A stretch of DNA of 64,000 bases from Sphaerisporangium corydalis (lineage in GTDB: Bacteria; Actinomycetota; Actinomycetes; Streptosporangiales; Streptosporangiaceae): contig NZ_JANZYP010000027.1 of the NCBI RefSeq assembly GCF_025506355.1, forward strand, positions 39,133-103,132, given 5' to 3'. Below are positions 25,306 through 33,968 of this stretch, piece after piece. The notes below the pieces were generated by a model. The model saw only the letters and a program-made list of their open reading frames with translations. It did no database searches and was not told where the DNA came from. Position 1 is the stretch's first letter, and every line of letters starts with the position of its first letter. The position numbers and the translations under genes were made by a program.

Positions 25306-26207
25306 ACATCATCAGGTACCGGACACGAGAGTCCGCGGTGCCCCGGGTCGGGCTGCACGACGGCGGCGGGGTCGCCGAGCTGGCGGGCGTCGCCTCGCTC
25401 GCGGAACTGTGGGCGCTGCCGCTCGCGGGGCTGCGCGCCCGGCTGGCCGAGGGCCCGTCCGGCGACCAGGTGCCGCTCGCGGACGTCGAGCTGCTGGCGC
25501 CGGTCGACGGCCGCACCGAAGTGTGGGCGGCCGGCGTCACCTACGAGACGTCCCGGGAGGCCAGGGTTGAGGAGAGCGAGCGGGCCGCGACCGTCTACGA
25601 GCTCGTGTACGACGCCGAGCGGCCGGAACTGTTCTTCAAGTCGGCCGCCTGGCGTGCCGTGGGTCCCGGGGGGAGCCTGTCCATCCGGTCCGACTCGACC
25701 GTGGACGTGCCCGAGCCCGAGCTCGCCCTGATGGTGAACCACCTCGGCGAGATCGTCGGCTACACCGTGTGCGACGACGTGTCCTCGCGCAGCATCGAGG
25801 GGGAGAACCCGCTCTACCTGCCGCAGGCCAAGACCTACTTCGGCGCCTGCGGCCTCGGCCCGTGGATCACACCGGCCTGGGAGGTCCAGGACCCCTACGA
25901 CCTGGCGATCGAGATGACGATCCACCGGGACGGCAGGAGCGAGTGGAGCGGCCAGGCGAGCACCTCGCGGCTGCGCCGGCGGCTGGACGGCCTGGTGTCG
26001 TACCTCATGCGCGGCGACGTGCACCCCGACGGCGTCGTCCTGTCGACCGGCACCTGCCTGGTGCCGCCGGCGCCGTTCACGCTCGCGCACGGTGACGTGG
26101 TCGAGATCGGCATCGGGGAGGTGGGTACGCTGCGCAACACCATCATTCGCGGCAAACCCGACGAACCGGACAAGCCGACCGTTCCAAAGGAGACATCACT
26201 GCGATGA
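25302..26207 (+). CDS. Fumarylacetoacetate hydrolase family protein, 2-dehydro-3-deoxy-D-arabinonate dehydratase-like
   Basis: This 301-aa protein has a short N-terminal domain followed by the FAH fold. The metal-binding acidic residues lie in VDVPEPELALM (Glu pair near 145) and CDDVSSRSIEGENPLYLPQAK. The DVSSRSIEGENPLYLPQAK-type signature is what I associate with keto-deoxy sugar-acid dehydratases rather than true fumarylacetoacetases, so a role in sugar-acid breakdown is inferred. GTG 25302 overlaps the LacI stop by 4 nt, with GGAAGGAG upstream. The next gene overlaps by ATGA, so the three are translationally coupled. Confidence 0.85.
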   Translation: MNIIRYRTRESAVPRVGLHDGGGVAELAGVASLAELWALPLAGLRARLAEGPSGDQVPLADVELLAPVDGRTEVWAAGVTYETSREARVEESERAATVYELVYDAERPELFFKSAAWRAVGPGGSLSIRSDSTVDVPEPELALMVNHLGEIVGYTVCDDVSSRSIEGENPLYLPQAKTYFGACGLGPWITPAWEVQDPYDLAIEMTIHRDGRSEWSGQASTSRLRRRLDGLVSYLMRGDVHPDGVVLSTGTCLVPPAPFTLAHGDVVEIGIGEVGTLRNTIIRGKPDEPDKPTVPKETSLR

Positions 26208-27205
26208 CGACGCGAGCTCAGAACCCCCCGCCGCTCCGCTGGGCGATCGTCGGCACGGGAGGCATCGCGACCGCGTTCGCCGACGACCTGCGGCTGTCGG
26301 ATGCCGGCGAGCTGGTGGCGGTCGGGTCCCGCTCGGCCGCCAGGGCCGAGGCGTTCGCCGCGCGCACGTCCGCGCCCCGGGCCCACTCCGACCAGGCCGA
26401 GCTGCTGGCCGCCGATGACGTCGACGCCGTGTACGTCGCGGTGCCGCACTCCGCGCACCACGCCGTGGCCCTGGCCGCCATCGAGGCCGGCAAGGCCGTC
26501 CTGGTCGAGAAACCGTTCACGATCAACCGCGGGCAGGCCGAGGAGCTGGTGAAGGCGGCCAGGTCGCGCGGGGTCTTTCTGATGGAGGCGATGTGGACGC
26601 GGTTCCTGCCGCACATGGTCCGCGTCCGCGAACTGCTCGCCCAGGGGCGCCTCGGTGACGTCCGGCTGGTCACCGCCGAGCATGGCGCCTGGTTCCGGCA
26701 CGATCCCGAGCACCGCATGTTCGACCCGCACCTGGGCGGCGGCGCCCTGCTCGACCTGGGCGTCTACCCGCTGTCGTTCATGTCCATGGTGCTCGGCGCC
26801 CCCGCGTCGGTGCTCGCGGCCACGCAGTTCGGCGACACCGGGGTGGACGGGCAGACCGCGGTGGTGCTCGGGTACGAGCAGGGCCGCCAGGCGGTGGCGA
26901 CGAGCAGCATGCAGGCGTTCCTGCCCAACCGGGCCTCGATCGCCGGCACGGACGGGCGCATCGACATCGACGCCACCTGGTACCGGCCGACGTCGTTCAC
27001 CCTGACCGAGCGCACCGGCGCGGTGGAACGGTACGAGTTCCCCGTGCCGGGCAACGGTCTGCGCTACCAGACCGAAGAGGTGGCGCGGTGCCTACGCGAG
27101 GGCCTGCTGGAGAGCCCCGTACTACCGCTGGCCGAGTCCTGCGAGATCATGGGCACCATGGACGCCGCCCGAACCCAGGTCGGCCTACGCTACCCCGAAG
27201 AGTGA
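26204..27205 (+). CDS. Gfo/Idh/MocA family oxidoreductase
   Basis: This 333-aa protein has an N-terminal Rossmann fold (IVGTGGIATAFADDL at residues 15-30), the EKP motif (VLVEKPFT near 102) that positions the nicotinamide and substrate, and the GALLDLGVYPL block of the C-terminal alpha/beta domain. NAD(P)-dependent oxidation of a sugar or its derivative is expected. ATG 26204 overlaps the FAH stop by 4 nt. With the FAH protein it would form a short oxidative route for a sugar released by the local hydrolases, under LacI control. Confidence 0.92.
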   Translation: MTTRAQNPPPLRWAIVGTGGIATAFADDLRLSDAGELVAVGSRSAARAEAFAARTSAPRAHSDQAELLAADDVDAVYVAVPHSAHHAVALAAIEAGKAVLVEKPFTINRGQAEELVKAARSRGVFLMEAMWTRFLPHMVRVRELLAQGRLGDVRLVTAEHGAWFRHDPEHRMFDPHLGGGALLDLGVYPLSFMSMVLGAPASVLAATQFGDTGVDGQTAVVLGYEQGRQAVATSSMQAFLPNRASIAGTDGRIDIDATWYRPTSFTLTERTGAVERYEFPVPGNGLRYQTEEVARCLREGLLESPVLPLAESCEIMGTMDAARTQVGLRYPEE

Positions 27206-27945
27206 CCCCCACCCCCCGAAACCACCCCCGGTCTCCCTCACCGGGGACTCCCTTCTGAGGGAGGGAACGTGGACAGGACGTCCCAAGAAACTTTCGAATA
27301 ATATCCGAAACTTCACGGGTGTGAGGGTCGACGTAGATTGAAAGGTTGGCGAACGTCACGAGCGGCGGTGGGCCAGAAAAGGGCTATTTTGTCTTAGTTT
27401 TCTACCCTCTCCAATCATCGAGCCGGAGTCGGGCGACGTCCCGATAGTTTCGACGGACTTTCGGGATCTGTGAACATCGCGGTGGACAAGGCCGGGTGTG
27501 GCGTGTCATCGTCGGGGCTCCGCCGACCACACCGGCACCGGGGTGCCGCAGGTTCGTGCGCTCCGCTCGTACAGGCCGGGAAGGTCGCCGGGACCGGTGC
27601 CGGCCTCGGGGCCTGGCCGCTCGTTCTGGCCGGTGGTCGGCTCGGAGAGCGGGCCGAGTGCGTTCAGGGCGAGCACGACGACCTCTGCCGTCCTGATCGG
27701 CTCGCAGGTGGTGAGGTGGGTACTCGCGAGCAGCGTCGCCATGGCCGCCGGGACGACCCCCCCCCGCGCCTTGACGGGCGCCGGGGCGACTCCGCGCCGG
27801 TACGCCGCCGAATGAACCGTTTCATGGGACCTCCCAGGTCGTGCCGCCGGCCAAGGACCGGTCCTGCTGGACGGTTGGCGCGGCGGGCCGTGAGACCGAC
27901 AATGAGGGAGCGGGGCCCCTGAGGCATGAGTGCCTCGGTACTCAG
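27206..27945. other. 740-bp region without a supported gene
   Basis: It holds the hairpin at 27233-27263, several GAAACTTTC-like motifs (27287-27295, 27306-27314, 27442-27452) in a locally AT-richer stretch, and a run of 9 C at 27758-27766. A leftward frame over 27506-27973 exists but has no recognisable domain or ribosome-binding site. Sequence quality near the C-run is doubtful (see the next feature). Confidence 0.5.
27233..27263 (+). terminator. Hairpin downstream of the LacI-FAH-oxidoreductase operon
   Basis: The arms CTCCCTCA (27233-27240) and TGAGGGAG (27256-27263) pair perfectly over a 15-nt loop, 27 nt after the oxidoreductase stop. There is no T-tract. Confidence 0.55.
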
Positions 27946-29326
27946 ATGGGCGGGCAAGTGCGGGCGTGGCCACTCACCGGGCGAGAGGCGGAACTGGGCC
28001 GCCTCGTCCGCGCCGTGGCCGATCCCGGCTGCCACGCGGTCGTGCTCGCCGGTCCGGCCGGGGCCGGGAGACTGCACCGGCTCGGCCAGGGCAACCCGCT
28101 GTTCCTCAGGGAGCTGGTGGACGTGGCCGTGCGGCGCGACGAGGGCGGCGTCTGGCGGTTGCGCGAGGAGCTCCTGCGCGACGCCTCCCGGCTGACCGAC
28201 CTGGTCGCGCAGCGCATGGGGACGGCCAACCCGGAGGAGCGCGTCGTACTGGAACTGGTGGCGCTGGGCGAGCCGGTGGACCTGGCCGCGCTGGACCGGC
28301 TGGTCGAACGCTCCGCGGTGGAGAGCGCCGAGGCGCTCGGCCTGGTGCGGCTGGACCCCTCCGGGGGGCACGAACGGGTGCGCCTCGAGCACCCGCTCTA
28401 CGGCGAGCTGATCCGGCCCCGGCTGCCCGCGCTGCGGGTACGCCGCCACTACCGCGTCCTCGCCGAGGCGCACGAGCGCGCGGGCCGCCGGCCGTCGGCG
28501 CTGAGCCTGACCCCCGGGGGGGCGGGGCCCCCCCCCCCCGCCCCCCCCCCCCCCCGCGCCGCCCCCCCCCCCCCCCCCCCACGCCACCCTCGGCGACGCC
28601 GCGACCGCGCGGGCCTCGGCGGAACGTGCCGCCCGCTCCTGCGCCCTGCTCCGGCCGGAGGTCGCGTCCCTGAGCCGGTCGTTCCTCGGCGCCGTGCTCC
28701 CGTGGGTCCCGGCCGCCGAGGGGGAACTGGCCCGCGCGGTGGAGCTCACGCTGGAAGGGGCCGCCCTGTGCCGGCGGGAGGGATACCCGAGCTTCGAGAC
28801 CATCGCCCTGCACTCGGCGGTACGGCTGGGCGCCGCGCGCGAGGTCGTGGAGCGGCTGGCGGCGGTGGCCGCGTCGCAGGACGGGCCGCTGGCCACGCTG
28901 TGCGCCGACCACGCGCTGGCCTTCGTGGACCGCGACGGGCCCGCGCTCGCCGAGGTGTCGCGGCGGTTCGAGACGCTCGGGATGCTCCTGGACGCGGCCG
29001 AGGCCGCCGCGCAGTCGTCCCAGGCCCACGCCTCGGCCGCCCGCCAGGCCTCCGCCCGTGCCGAGGGGGCTCGCGCGTGGGTGCTCGCGGGCCGCTGTCA
29101 GGGCGCCCGCACCCCCGCTCTCCAGCGGCTCAGCGCCCCCGGCCTCACCGCCAGGGAGTACGAGATCGCCCGCCTGGCGGCCGGCGGCCTGGCCAACAGG
29201 GAGATCGCCACCCGCCTGGTGGTGTCGGTGCGCACGGTGGAGAACCACCTGCGCGCCGTGTACGCCAAGCTCGGGGTGACCGGCCGGACGGACCTCGGGC
29301 CGTTCACCGGCGACTCCGGGGAATGA
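27946..29326 (+). pseudogene. Broken LuxR-family (LAL-type) regulator
   Basis: The first part (27946 to about 28510) reads as the start of a large ATP-binding LuxR regulator: LTGREAELGRLVRAV, Walker-A-like LAGPAGAG. It then jumps directly to GQGNPLFLREL, which normally lies some 150-200 residues later. An internal deletion is therefore likely. Cytosine runs of 12, 15 and 19 bases at 28528-28580 then shift the frame. The second part (about 28585-29326) continues as helical repeats and ends in a normal LuxR helix-turn-helix (LTAREYEIARLAAGGLANREIATRLVVSVRTVENHLR in two halves). The lesions could be true decay or an assembly error. Either way no full product can be read here. Confidence 0.8.
28515..28581. 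repeat. Extreme poly-C/poly-G tract, likely sequence artefact
   Basis: Runs of 7 G, 12 C, 15 C and 19 C occur within 67 bp inside a coding region. Nothing similar occurs elsewhere in the window except 9 C at 27758. It coincides with the frameshift of the LuxR gene. Confidence 0.8.
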
Positions 29327-29386
29327 CGGCGGGCCCGGCTCGCGGGTGCGGGGCCTCGTCCGGGCGGAGGGCGCGTCGCGGCCCTC

Positions 29387-30160
29387 TCAGGCGGTGGGGA
29401 TGGTGCCGCCGTCGATGACGTACTCGGCGCCGGTGATCCACGCCGCCCTGTCGGAGACCAGGAAGGCGATCAGCTCGGCGACCTCCGCCGGGCGACCTGT
29501 ACGGCCCATCGGGATGCCGCCGAGCGCGTCCATGATCAGCTTGCGGGCCCCGTCCCTGTCGATGCCGAGGGCCGCCGCGGTGTCGTCCATCAGATGCCGC
29601 GCGCCCGAGGTCTCGATGAATCCCGGCAGCACCCGGTTGACCCGGACGCCGGACGCGGCCGTCTGGGCGGCCAGCCCCTTGCTGTAGTTGTTCAGCGCCG
29701 CCTTGGCCGCGGAGTACGGCATCGGCGCGCTCCCCGGCAGGGTCCGCGCGATCGACGTGACGTGCACCACCGCCCCCGACCCCTGCTCGCTCATGACGGG
29801 CACCAGCAGGCGGTCCAGCCGTACCGGCGCGAGCAGGTTCAGCGCCAGCGCCCCCTGCCAGTCCCGCTCGCCGAACGAGGTCGAGGGGCCCGCCGTCGCG
29901 TCCGTCCCGCCGGCGTTGTGCACGAGGATGTCGAGCCCGCCCAGCGCGTCCAGCGTCGCCCGCGCGAGCGCGCCGGCCCCCTCCTCAGTGCCCAGGTCGG
30001 CCGCGACGAACCGTTCCACGTGATCGGGCACGCCCTGGGCGGGCGCCGAGCGGGCCGTGGTGACGACCCGCGCCCCCGCGGCGGCCAGCCGCTCGACGAC
30101 CGCCTCGCCGATGCCCTTGGTACCACCGGTGACGAGGGCCCTCTTGCCGGTCAGCTCCAT
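29387..30160 (-). CDS. Short-chain dehydrogenase/reductase (SDR) family oxidoreductase
   Basis: This 257-aa classical SDR has the cofactor motif TGGTKGIG at residues 11-18, NNAG-equivalent HNAGG near 85, catalytic Ser/Tyr/Lys in VTSIAR and YSAAKAAL (near 150), and a C-terminal YVIDGGT. Substrate unknown. ATG 30160 is preferred (GAGG 8 nt upstream) over GTG 30166. It is divergent from the SnoaL-like and MerR genes, with a MerR-type palindrome between, so it is probably a target of that regulator. Confidence 0.93.
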   Translation of the reverse strand: MELTGKRALVTGGTKGIGEAVVERLAAAGARVVTTARSAPAQGVPDHVERFVAADLGTEEGAGALARATLDALGGLDILVHNAGGTDATAGPSTSFGERDWQGALALNLLAPVRLDRLLVPVMSEQGSGAVVHVTSIARTLPGSAPMPYSAAKAALNNYSKGLAAQTAASGVRVNRVLPGFIETSGARHLMDDTAAALGIDRDGARKLIMDALGGIPMGRTGRPAEVAELIAFLVSDRAAWITGAEYVIDGGTIPTA

Positions 30161-30221
30161 GGTCACAGCCTCTTCCCTTCCGCCGCGGGGCGCCCTGGTG
30201 ACGCGCCCGTCACCGGAAGGC

Positions 30222-30248
30222 TTGACCTTGCCGCTAAGGGAAGGTCAA
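30222..30248. promoter_or_regulatory. Candidate MerR-family operator
   Basis: Perfect 8-bp arms TTGACCTT (30222-30229) and AAGGTCAA (30241-30248) are separated by 11 bp. TTGACC-type -35 elements inside long inverted repeats are typical of MerR-controlled promoters with an over-long spacer. It lies in the divergent region between the SDR gene and the SnoaL-like/MerR genes. Confidence 0.75.
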
Positions 30249-30299
30249 ACCTCGTCCTTGAGCGGCGCACCACCGCGCCGCCCGGACGAGGAGATCACC

Positions 30300-30626
30300 A
30301 TGACCACCACCCCTGACGTCGTCACCCGCTACCTGGACGCGGCCGAGGCGCGGGACGCCAAGCGGCTCGCCGCCTGCTTCACCGCCGACGGCACCGTCCA
30401 GGACGAGGGCAGGACCTACACCGGCCACGAGGAGATCGTCCGGTGGCGGGAGGGCGGGCCGTCCGAGTGGACCTACACGACCACGGTCACCGGCGACCGG
30501 CCCATCTCCCCCGAGCGCCACCAGGTGATGGTGCGCGTCGAGGGGGACTTCCCCGGCGGCCTCGCGGACCTCACCTTCGACTTCACCCTGCGCGAGGGGC
30601 TCGTCTCCGCGCTGCGTATCATGTGA
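30300..30626 (+). CDS. SnoaL-like / NTF2-fold protein
   Basis: This 108-aa protein has the cone-shaped NTF2-like pattern: VVTRYLDAAEARDAKRLAACFTADGTV, then GHEEIVRWREG, and four beta-strands ending in LREGLVSALRIM. Members are small-molecule isomerases, cyclases or hydrolases, or simply binding proteins. No catalytic residue can be assigned. GAGGAG lies 7 nt before ATG 30300. The MerR gene starts 57 nt downstream, so the two are probably co-transcribed from the MerR-type promoter. Confidence 0.88.
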   Translation: MTTTPDVVTRYLDAAEARDAKRLAACFTADGTVQDEGRTYTGHEEIVRWREGGPSEWTYTTTVTGDRPISPERHQVMVRVEGDFPGGLADLTFDFTLREGLVSALRIM

Positions 30627-30682
30627 TCGCCCCCATGACACCACGATCACCGTCAGCGTCCTCGGCGGCCGAGGGAGGGGAG

Positions 30683-31498
30683 ATGGCGGCGCTGCTGACC
30701 ATCGGCGAGTTCGCGGTGATGGCGCAGCTCAGCAAGAAGGCGCTGCGGCACTACCACGAACTGGGGCTCCTGGAGCCCGCCCACATCGACGCCTTCAACG
30801 GCTACCGGCACTACGACACCAGCCAGCTCAGGACCGCCCAGGTCATCCGGCGGTTCCGCACCCTCGGCATGCCGGTGCCCGACATCAGGGCCGTGCTGGC
30901 CACCGGCGACGTCGACCTGCGCAACCGGATCATCGGCGCCCACCTGCGGCGCATGGAGACGCACCTGCGCGAGACCAGCGAAGCCGTCGGGGCGCTACGC
31001 GAATTGCTCGAACCCACCGTCCGCCCCATCGAGGTCGAGTTCCGCACCGTCCCGGCGACCCCCGTGTGGGCGATCACCGCCACGGTGGACATCCCCGGCT
31101 TCGGGGACTGGTTCAGCGGGGCGATGCGCGAGATCCGCTCCGCCCTGAACACCGCCGGCGGCACGGCGGAGGGACCGCCCGGCGGCCTGTACGCGCCCGA
31201 ACTGTTCGGCGACGAGATCGGCGAGGCGACCGTGTTCGTGCCGAGCGCGGCCACGTCCGGCGCGACTGGCCGCGTGGAGATCGTGGAGCTCCCGGCGGCC
31301 GAGCTGGCCGTCACCGTCCACCGGGGCTCGCACGACGACGTCGACCGCACCTACGGGGCGCTCGGCGGCTTCGTGGCCGAGCGGCTGCTCAGCGTCGAGG
31401 GGCCGGTCCGGGAGAACTACCTGGTGTCCGGCGAGGACCCCGGCGCCGAGCAGCTCACCGAGATCTGCTGGCCGATCTTCCGCACCGCCGCCCGCTGA
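30683..31498 (+). CDS. MerR family regulator with GyrI-like effector domain
   Basis: This 271-aa protein has an N-terminal winged helix (LTIGEFAVMAQLSKKALRHYHELGLLEP, residues 5-32, and FNGYRHYD), a dimerisation coiled coil to about 115, then a GyrI/AraC-type effector-binding domain of about 150 residues. This is the BmrR/TipA type of regulator that senses small hydrophobic compounds and twists an over-spaced promoter. The 27-bp palindrome at 30222-30248 is the likely target, controlling both the SDR gene and this gene with its SnoaL-like neighbour. GGGAGGGGAG precedes ATG 30683. Confidence 0.92.
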   Translation: MAALLTIGEFAVMAQLSKKALRHYHELGLLEPAHIDAFNGYRHYDTSQLRTAQVIRRFRTLGMPVPDIRAVLATGDVDLRNRIIGAHLRRMETHLRETSEAVGALRELLEPTVRPIEVEFRTVPATPVWAITATVDIPGFGDWFSGAMREIRSALNTAGGTAEGPPGGLYAPELFGDEIGEATVFVPSAATSGATGRVEIVELPAAELAVTVHRGSHDDVDRTYGALGGFVAERLLSVEGPVRENYLVSGEDPGAEQLTEICWPIFRTAAR

Positions 31499-31531
31499 CC
31501 GCCGCGCGTCACCCTGGTCCGCGAGCCGTAT

Positions 31532-32872
31532 TCACGGCCGCCCCGCCCGCCCCCGGCTCCTGACCCGGACGGGAAGCCAGGGGACGGTGGCGAGGGCGAG
31601 CAGGAGGGCCAGAAGGGGGAGGCGCCAGAGGGGGGAGAGGCGGTCCGGGGGCGCGGGCGGGGCGCGGGTCACCCAGGGGCGCGCGGTCTTGGACCAGGCC
31701 AGGAAGGCGTCGCCGATCGGCAGCAGCCCGAAGGCGTACCGCTTGGTCCACGGGGTGCCGATCGGCAGACCGGCCAGCTCGCCGTAGGCGGCCAGCCCCG
31801 CGGCGAGCGTGGCGTCGCCGTTGACCTGGGCAGCGCCGATGGTGACCACGGTCGCCGGCAGGCTCACGCCGAGGGGGAGCGGGCCGGAGTCGACGTCGGC
31901 GGGGCCGTCGGCGCCGCCGGGGTACTCCCGCACGGCCGGGCCGAGGCCGAGGGGGGAGGCGAGGTAGCGGTCGCGGAAACGGGGGTACTGCCCGGCGGCG
32001 AAGGCCGGGTCGATGTCGGGGAGGAACCGCTGGATGAGGCTCTGCGAGCTGCCCCTGGCCACCTCCGCCGGGTCGCCGGTGGCGGGGTCGGCCCGGTGCG
32101 GGAGCAGCCCGGTGCCCGGGTCGAGCCGCCGCCGCACCTCCTGGACCCACCGCCCGGCGGTGCCGGCGAACCGGGGCGGCAGCAGGGTGTCGTGCAGCCG
32201 CAGCGACGCCATGGCCACGGTCGAGTCGACCGGCCACGCCTGGCCCGGGTAGGCGGCCAGGTACGGCGTGGGCGAGGCGTCGAACGCCCCGCCGAGCGCG
32301 GCGGAGTCGCTAGCGAACCGCCGCAGCTCGGCCGGGTCGCGGTGCCCTTCCGGTTGCAGGCTCAGCACGCCGCCGCGCAGCCAGTTGCTCCAGCCTTGGT
32401 AGAACACGCCGTAGGGCGGGGTCAGGCCGGGGCTGAAGGGCGCGCGGCCGGACGGCGAGTCCAGGCGTCCCAGCGCCCACCGTGCCTCCCGCAGCGCCGC
32501 CGGCCGTTCGCCGGCCGGTAAGCGCATGCCGAGCTCGACCCAGGTCAGGCCGTACAGCGCGTGCAGGAAGAAGTACCCCTCGGGGAACAGTGCCTGGGCC
32601 TGGTCGCCGGCGCCGCCGTCCAGCGCCGAGCGCAGGAACGCGAGCTGCCGCCGGACACCGGCCGGCTCGCCGGTCGTCCCCGCCGTCCCGGGCGCGCACA
32701 GTCGCACCGCCCCTGCCAGCGCGAAGACGCTGAGGGAGACGGCCACCAGCCGGTGCGCCCACCGCGACACCTGGCGCGCCCCGGTCATCGGCCGCTGCCG
32801 GGGCGTGGTGGAGATCATGTGGGTCATCTGCCACCCGGGGGTGTCGAAGGTCCGGTACGGCCACCCGCTCAT
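31532..32872 (-). CDS. Membrane-anchored protein of unknown function with large extracytoplasmic domain
   Basis: This 446-aa protein has one transmembrane helix near residues 40-58 (HRLVAVSLSVFALAGAVRL) and a second near 415-433 (LPLLALLLALATVPWL) followed by a basic tail. Between them lies a helical domain of about 350 residues with FPEGYFFLHALYGLTWVELG, which gives the impression of an alpha/alpha barrel such as linalool dehydratase-like proteins; that resemblance is weak. It is 33 nt downstream of the WxL-interacting-protein-like gene and so probably in the same operon. The start at 32872 is uncertain; 32827 also fits. Confidence 0.7.
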   Translation of the reverse strand: MSGWPYRTFDTPGWQMTHMISTTPRQRPMTGARQVSRWAHRLVAVSLSVFALAGAVRLCAPGTAGTTGEPAGVRRQLAFLRSALDGGAGDQAQALFPEGYFFLHALYGLTWVELGMRLPAGERPAALREARWALGRLDSPSGRAPFSPGLTPPYGVFYQGWSNWLRGGVLSLQPEGHRDPAELRRFASDSAALGGAFDASPTPYLAAYPGQAWPVDSTVAMASLRLHDTLLPPRFAGTAGRWVQEVRRRLDPGTGLLPHRADPATGDPAEVARGSSQSLIQRFLPDIDPAFAAGQYPRFRDRYLASPLGLGPAVREYPGGADGPADVDSGPLPLGVSLPATVVTIGAAQVNGDATLAAGLAAYGELAGLPIGTPWTKRYAFGLLPIGDAFLAWSKTARPWVTRAPPAPPDRLSPLWRLPLLALLLALATVPWLPVRVRSRGRAGRP

Positions 32873-32905
32873 GCCCTTCTCGCATGTCGCGACCTGGAGG
32901 ACAGG

Positions 32906-33964
32906 CTAGCGCCTCGGCGCCGCTCCGGACCGGTACCGTTCGGACAGCCGGCGGCCTACGACGAGGCCCGCGAGCGCCAGGGCGGCCACGGTGGCGAGCA
33001 CCCCCGCGGCGACGTACATCCACGGGGACAGGGAGTCCAGGCGCGCGGCCCGGCCCCAGGTCGCGTCCTTCTGGGGAAAGGTCAGCGTGCCGGTGACCGT
33101 GCGGCGGACCCGGCCGCTCTCCATCAGGAGTTTGACCCGCCAGGGCCCGTCGGGCAGCCAGTCGTCCAGCGTGACCACGATCGGCGCGCCGGTGCCCGGC
33201 ATGAGCGTCGTTCCCACCTGCGCGGTGAACGGGCCGACCCGCATGCCTCTCGGGCCGTCGGAGAGCCACATCCGGCCCACCAGGTCGATCGCACGCTGCC
33301 CGGTGTTGGTGACCATCGCCTTCACCACGGGCGTGCCGCCCTTGGCACGGCCGGGCGTCAGCCGGTCGATGCGGAAGTCCGACGGCGAGTCGCCGCCGGG
33401 GCCGATGTCGAGATAGACCCGTATGCCGACAGTGTTGATCATCGCGATGGCGTTCCTGTGCCCCGGCTCCCGCGAGGAGGCGAGTTTGGCCCAGATGGCG
33501 CCGTACCGTTCCCCCCTGGACGCGTTCTCCGGAATGGCGATCGTGGCCGTCACCTGAACATTGCCGTTCGGCGGCACGACCGGTTCCGAGGGGTCGATGG
33601 AAATCCATGAACTCAGCTCGTTGGCATCGCGATGCGGTGCCGGAACGAATTTGTTGTGGTCGATGGTCGCCGCGCCGGGGAACATCGTCACGCGTTGCGC
33701 TTTTGCAGAGGTGTTACTTATTTCCAGTCGCCGCGAGATCGTGGTGCCGGGGTTGATGTGGTCGACGACATAAAGGAGCGCCCGGGGGTCGTCGCGACGA
33801 TTCGACGAGGCCTCCAGCAATCTGATCCCGATTTTGCCGTCGGACCCCTGGCGGCCCGGCCGGGAACCGGCCGGGCCGCCATCCGCGAGAGCCGCGGCGC
33901 AGGCCGCTCCCTGCAGCAGGAAGACCACCGCGATGGACGTGAACAGCGAGGGACGCCGTCTCAC
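32906..33964 (-). CDS. WxL-interacting-protein-like surface anchor (DUF916/peptidoglycan-binding type)
   Basis: This 352-aa protein starts at GTG 33964, five nt from the upstream stop. It has a signal peptide (residues 5-28), an Ig-like domain with NPGTTISRRLEISNTSAKAQ and a proline-gated IAIPENASRGERYGAIWAKL block, a second Ig-like domain, and a C-terminal transmembrane helix (WMYVAAGVLATVAALALAGLVVG) with a basic tail. This is the layout of WxL-interacting proteins of Firmicutes, which tie WxL proteins to peptidoglycan. The gene directly upstream encodes a small WxL-like protein, which supports the assignment. The family name is my inference. Confidence 0.82.
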   Translation of the reverse strand: MRRRPSLFTSIAVVFLLQGAACAAALADGGPAGSRPGRQGSDGKIGIRLLEASSNRRDDPRALLYVVDHINPGTTISRRLEISNTSAKAQRVTMFPGAATIDHNKFVPAPHRDANELSSWISIDPSEPVVPPNGNVQVTATIAIPENASRGERYGAIWAKLASSREPGHRNAIAMINTVGIRVYLDIGPGGDSPSDFRIDRLTPGRAKGGTPVVKAMVTNTGQRAIDLVGRMWLSDGPRGMRVGPFTAQVGTTLMPGTGAPIVVTLDDWLPDGPWRVKLLMESGRVRRTVTGTLTFPQKDATWGRAARLDSLSPWMYVAAGVLATVAALALAGLVVGRRLSERYRSGAAPRR

Positions 33965-33968
33965 GTGG

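Noticed and set aside
27147..27359. Short leftward frame over the end of the oxidoreductase gene
   Set aside because: It overlaps a well-supported coding region and a hairpin, and has no recognisable product.
27506..27973. Possible leftward 155-codon gene downstream of the LuxR remnant
   Set aside because: No domain, no ribosome-binding site, overlaps the LuxR start, and contains a doubtful 9-C run.
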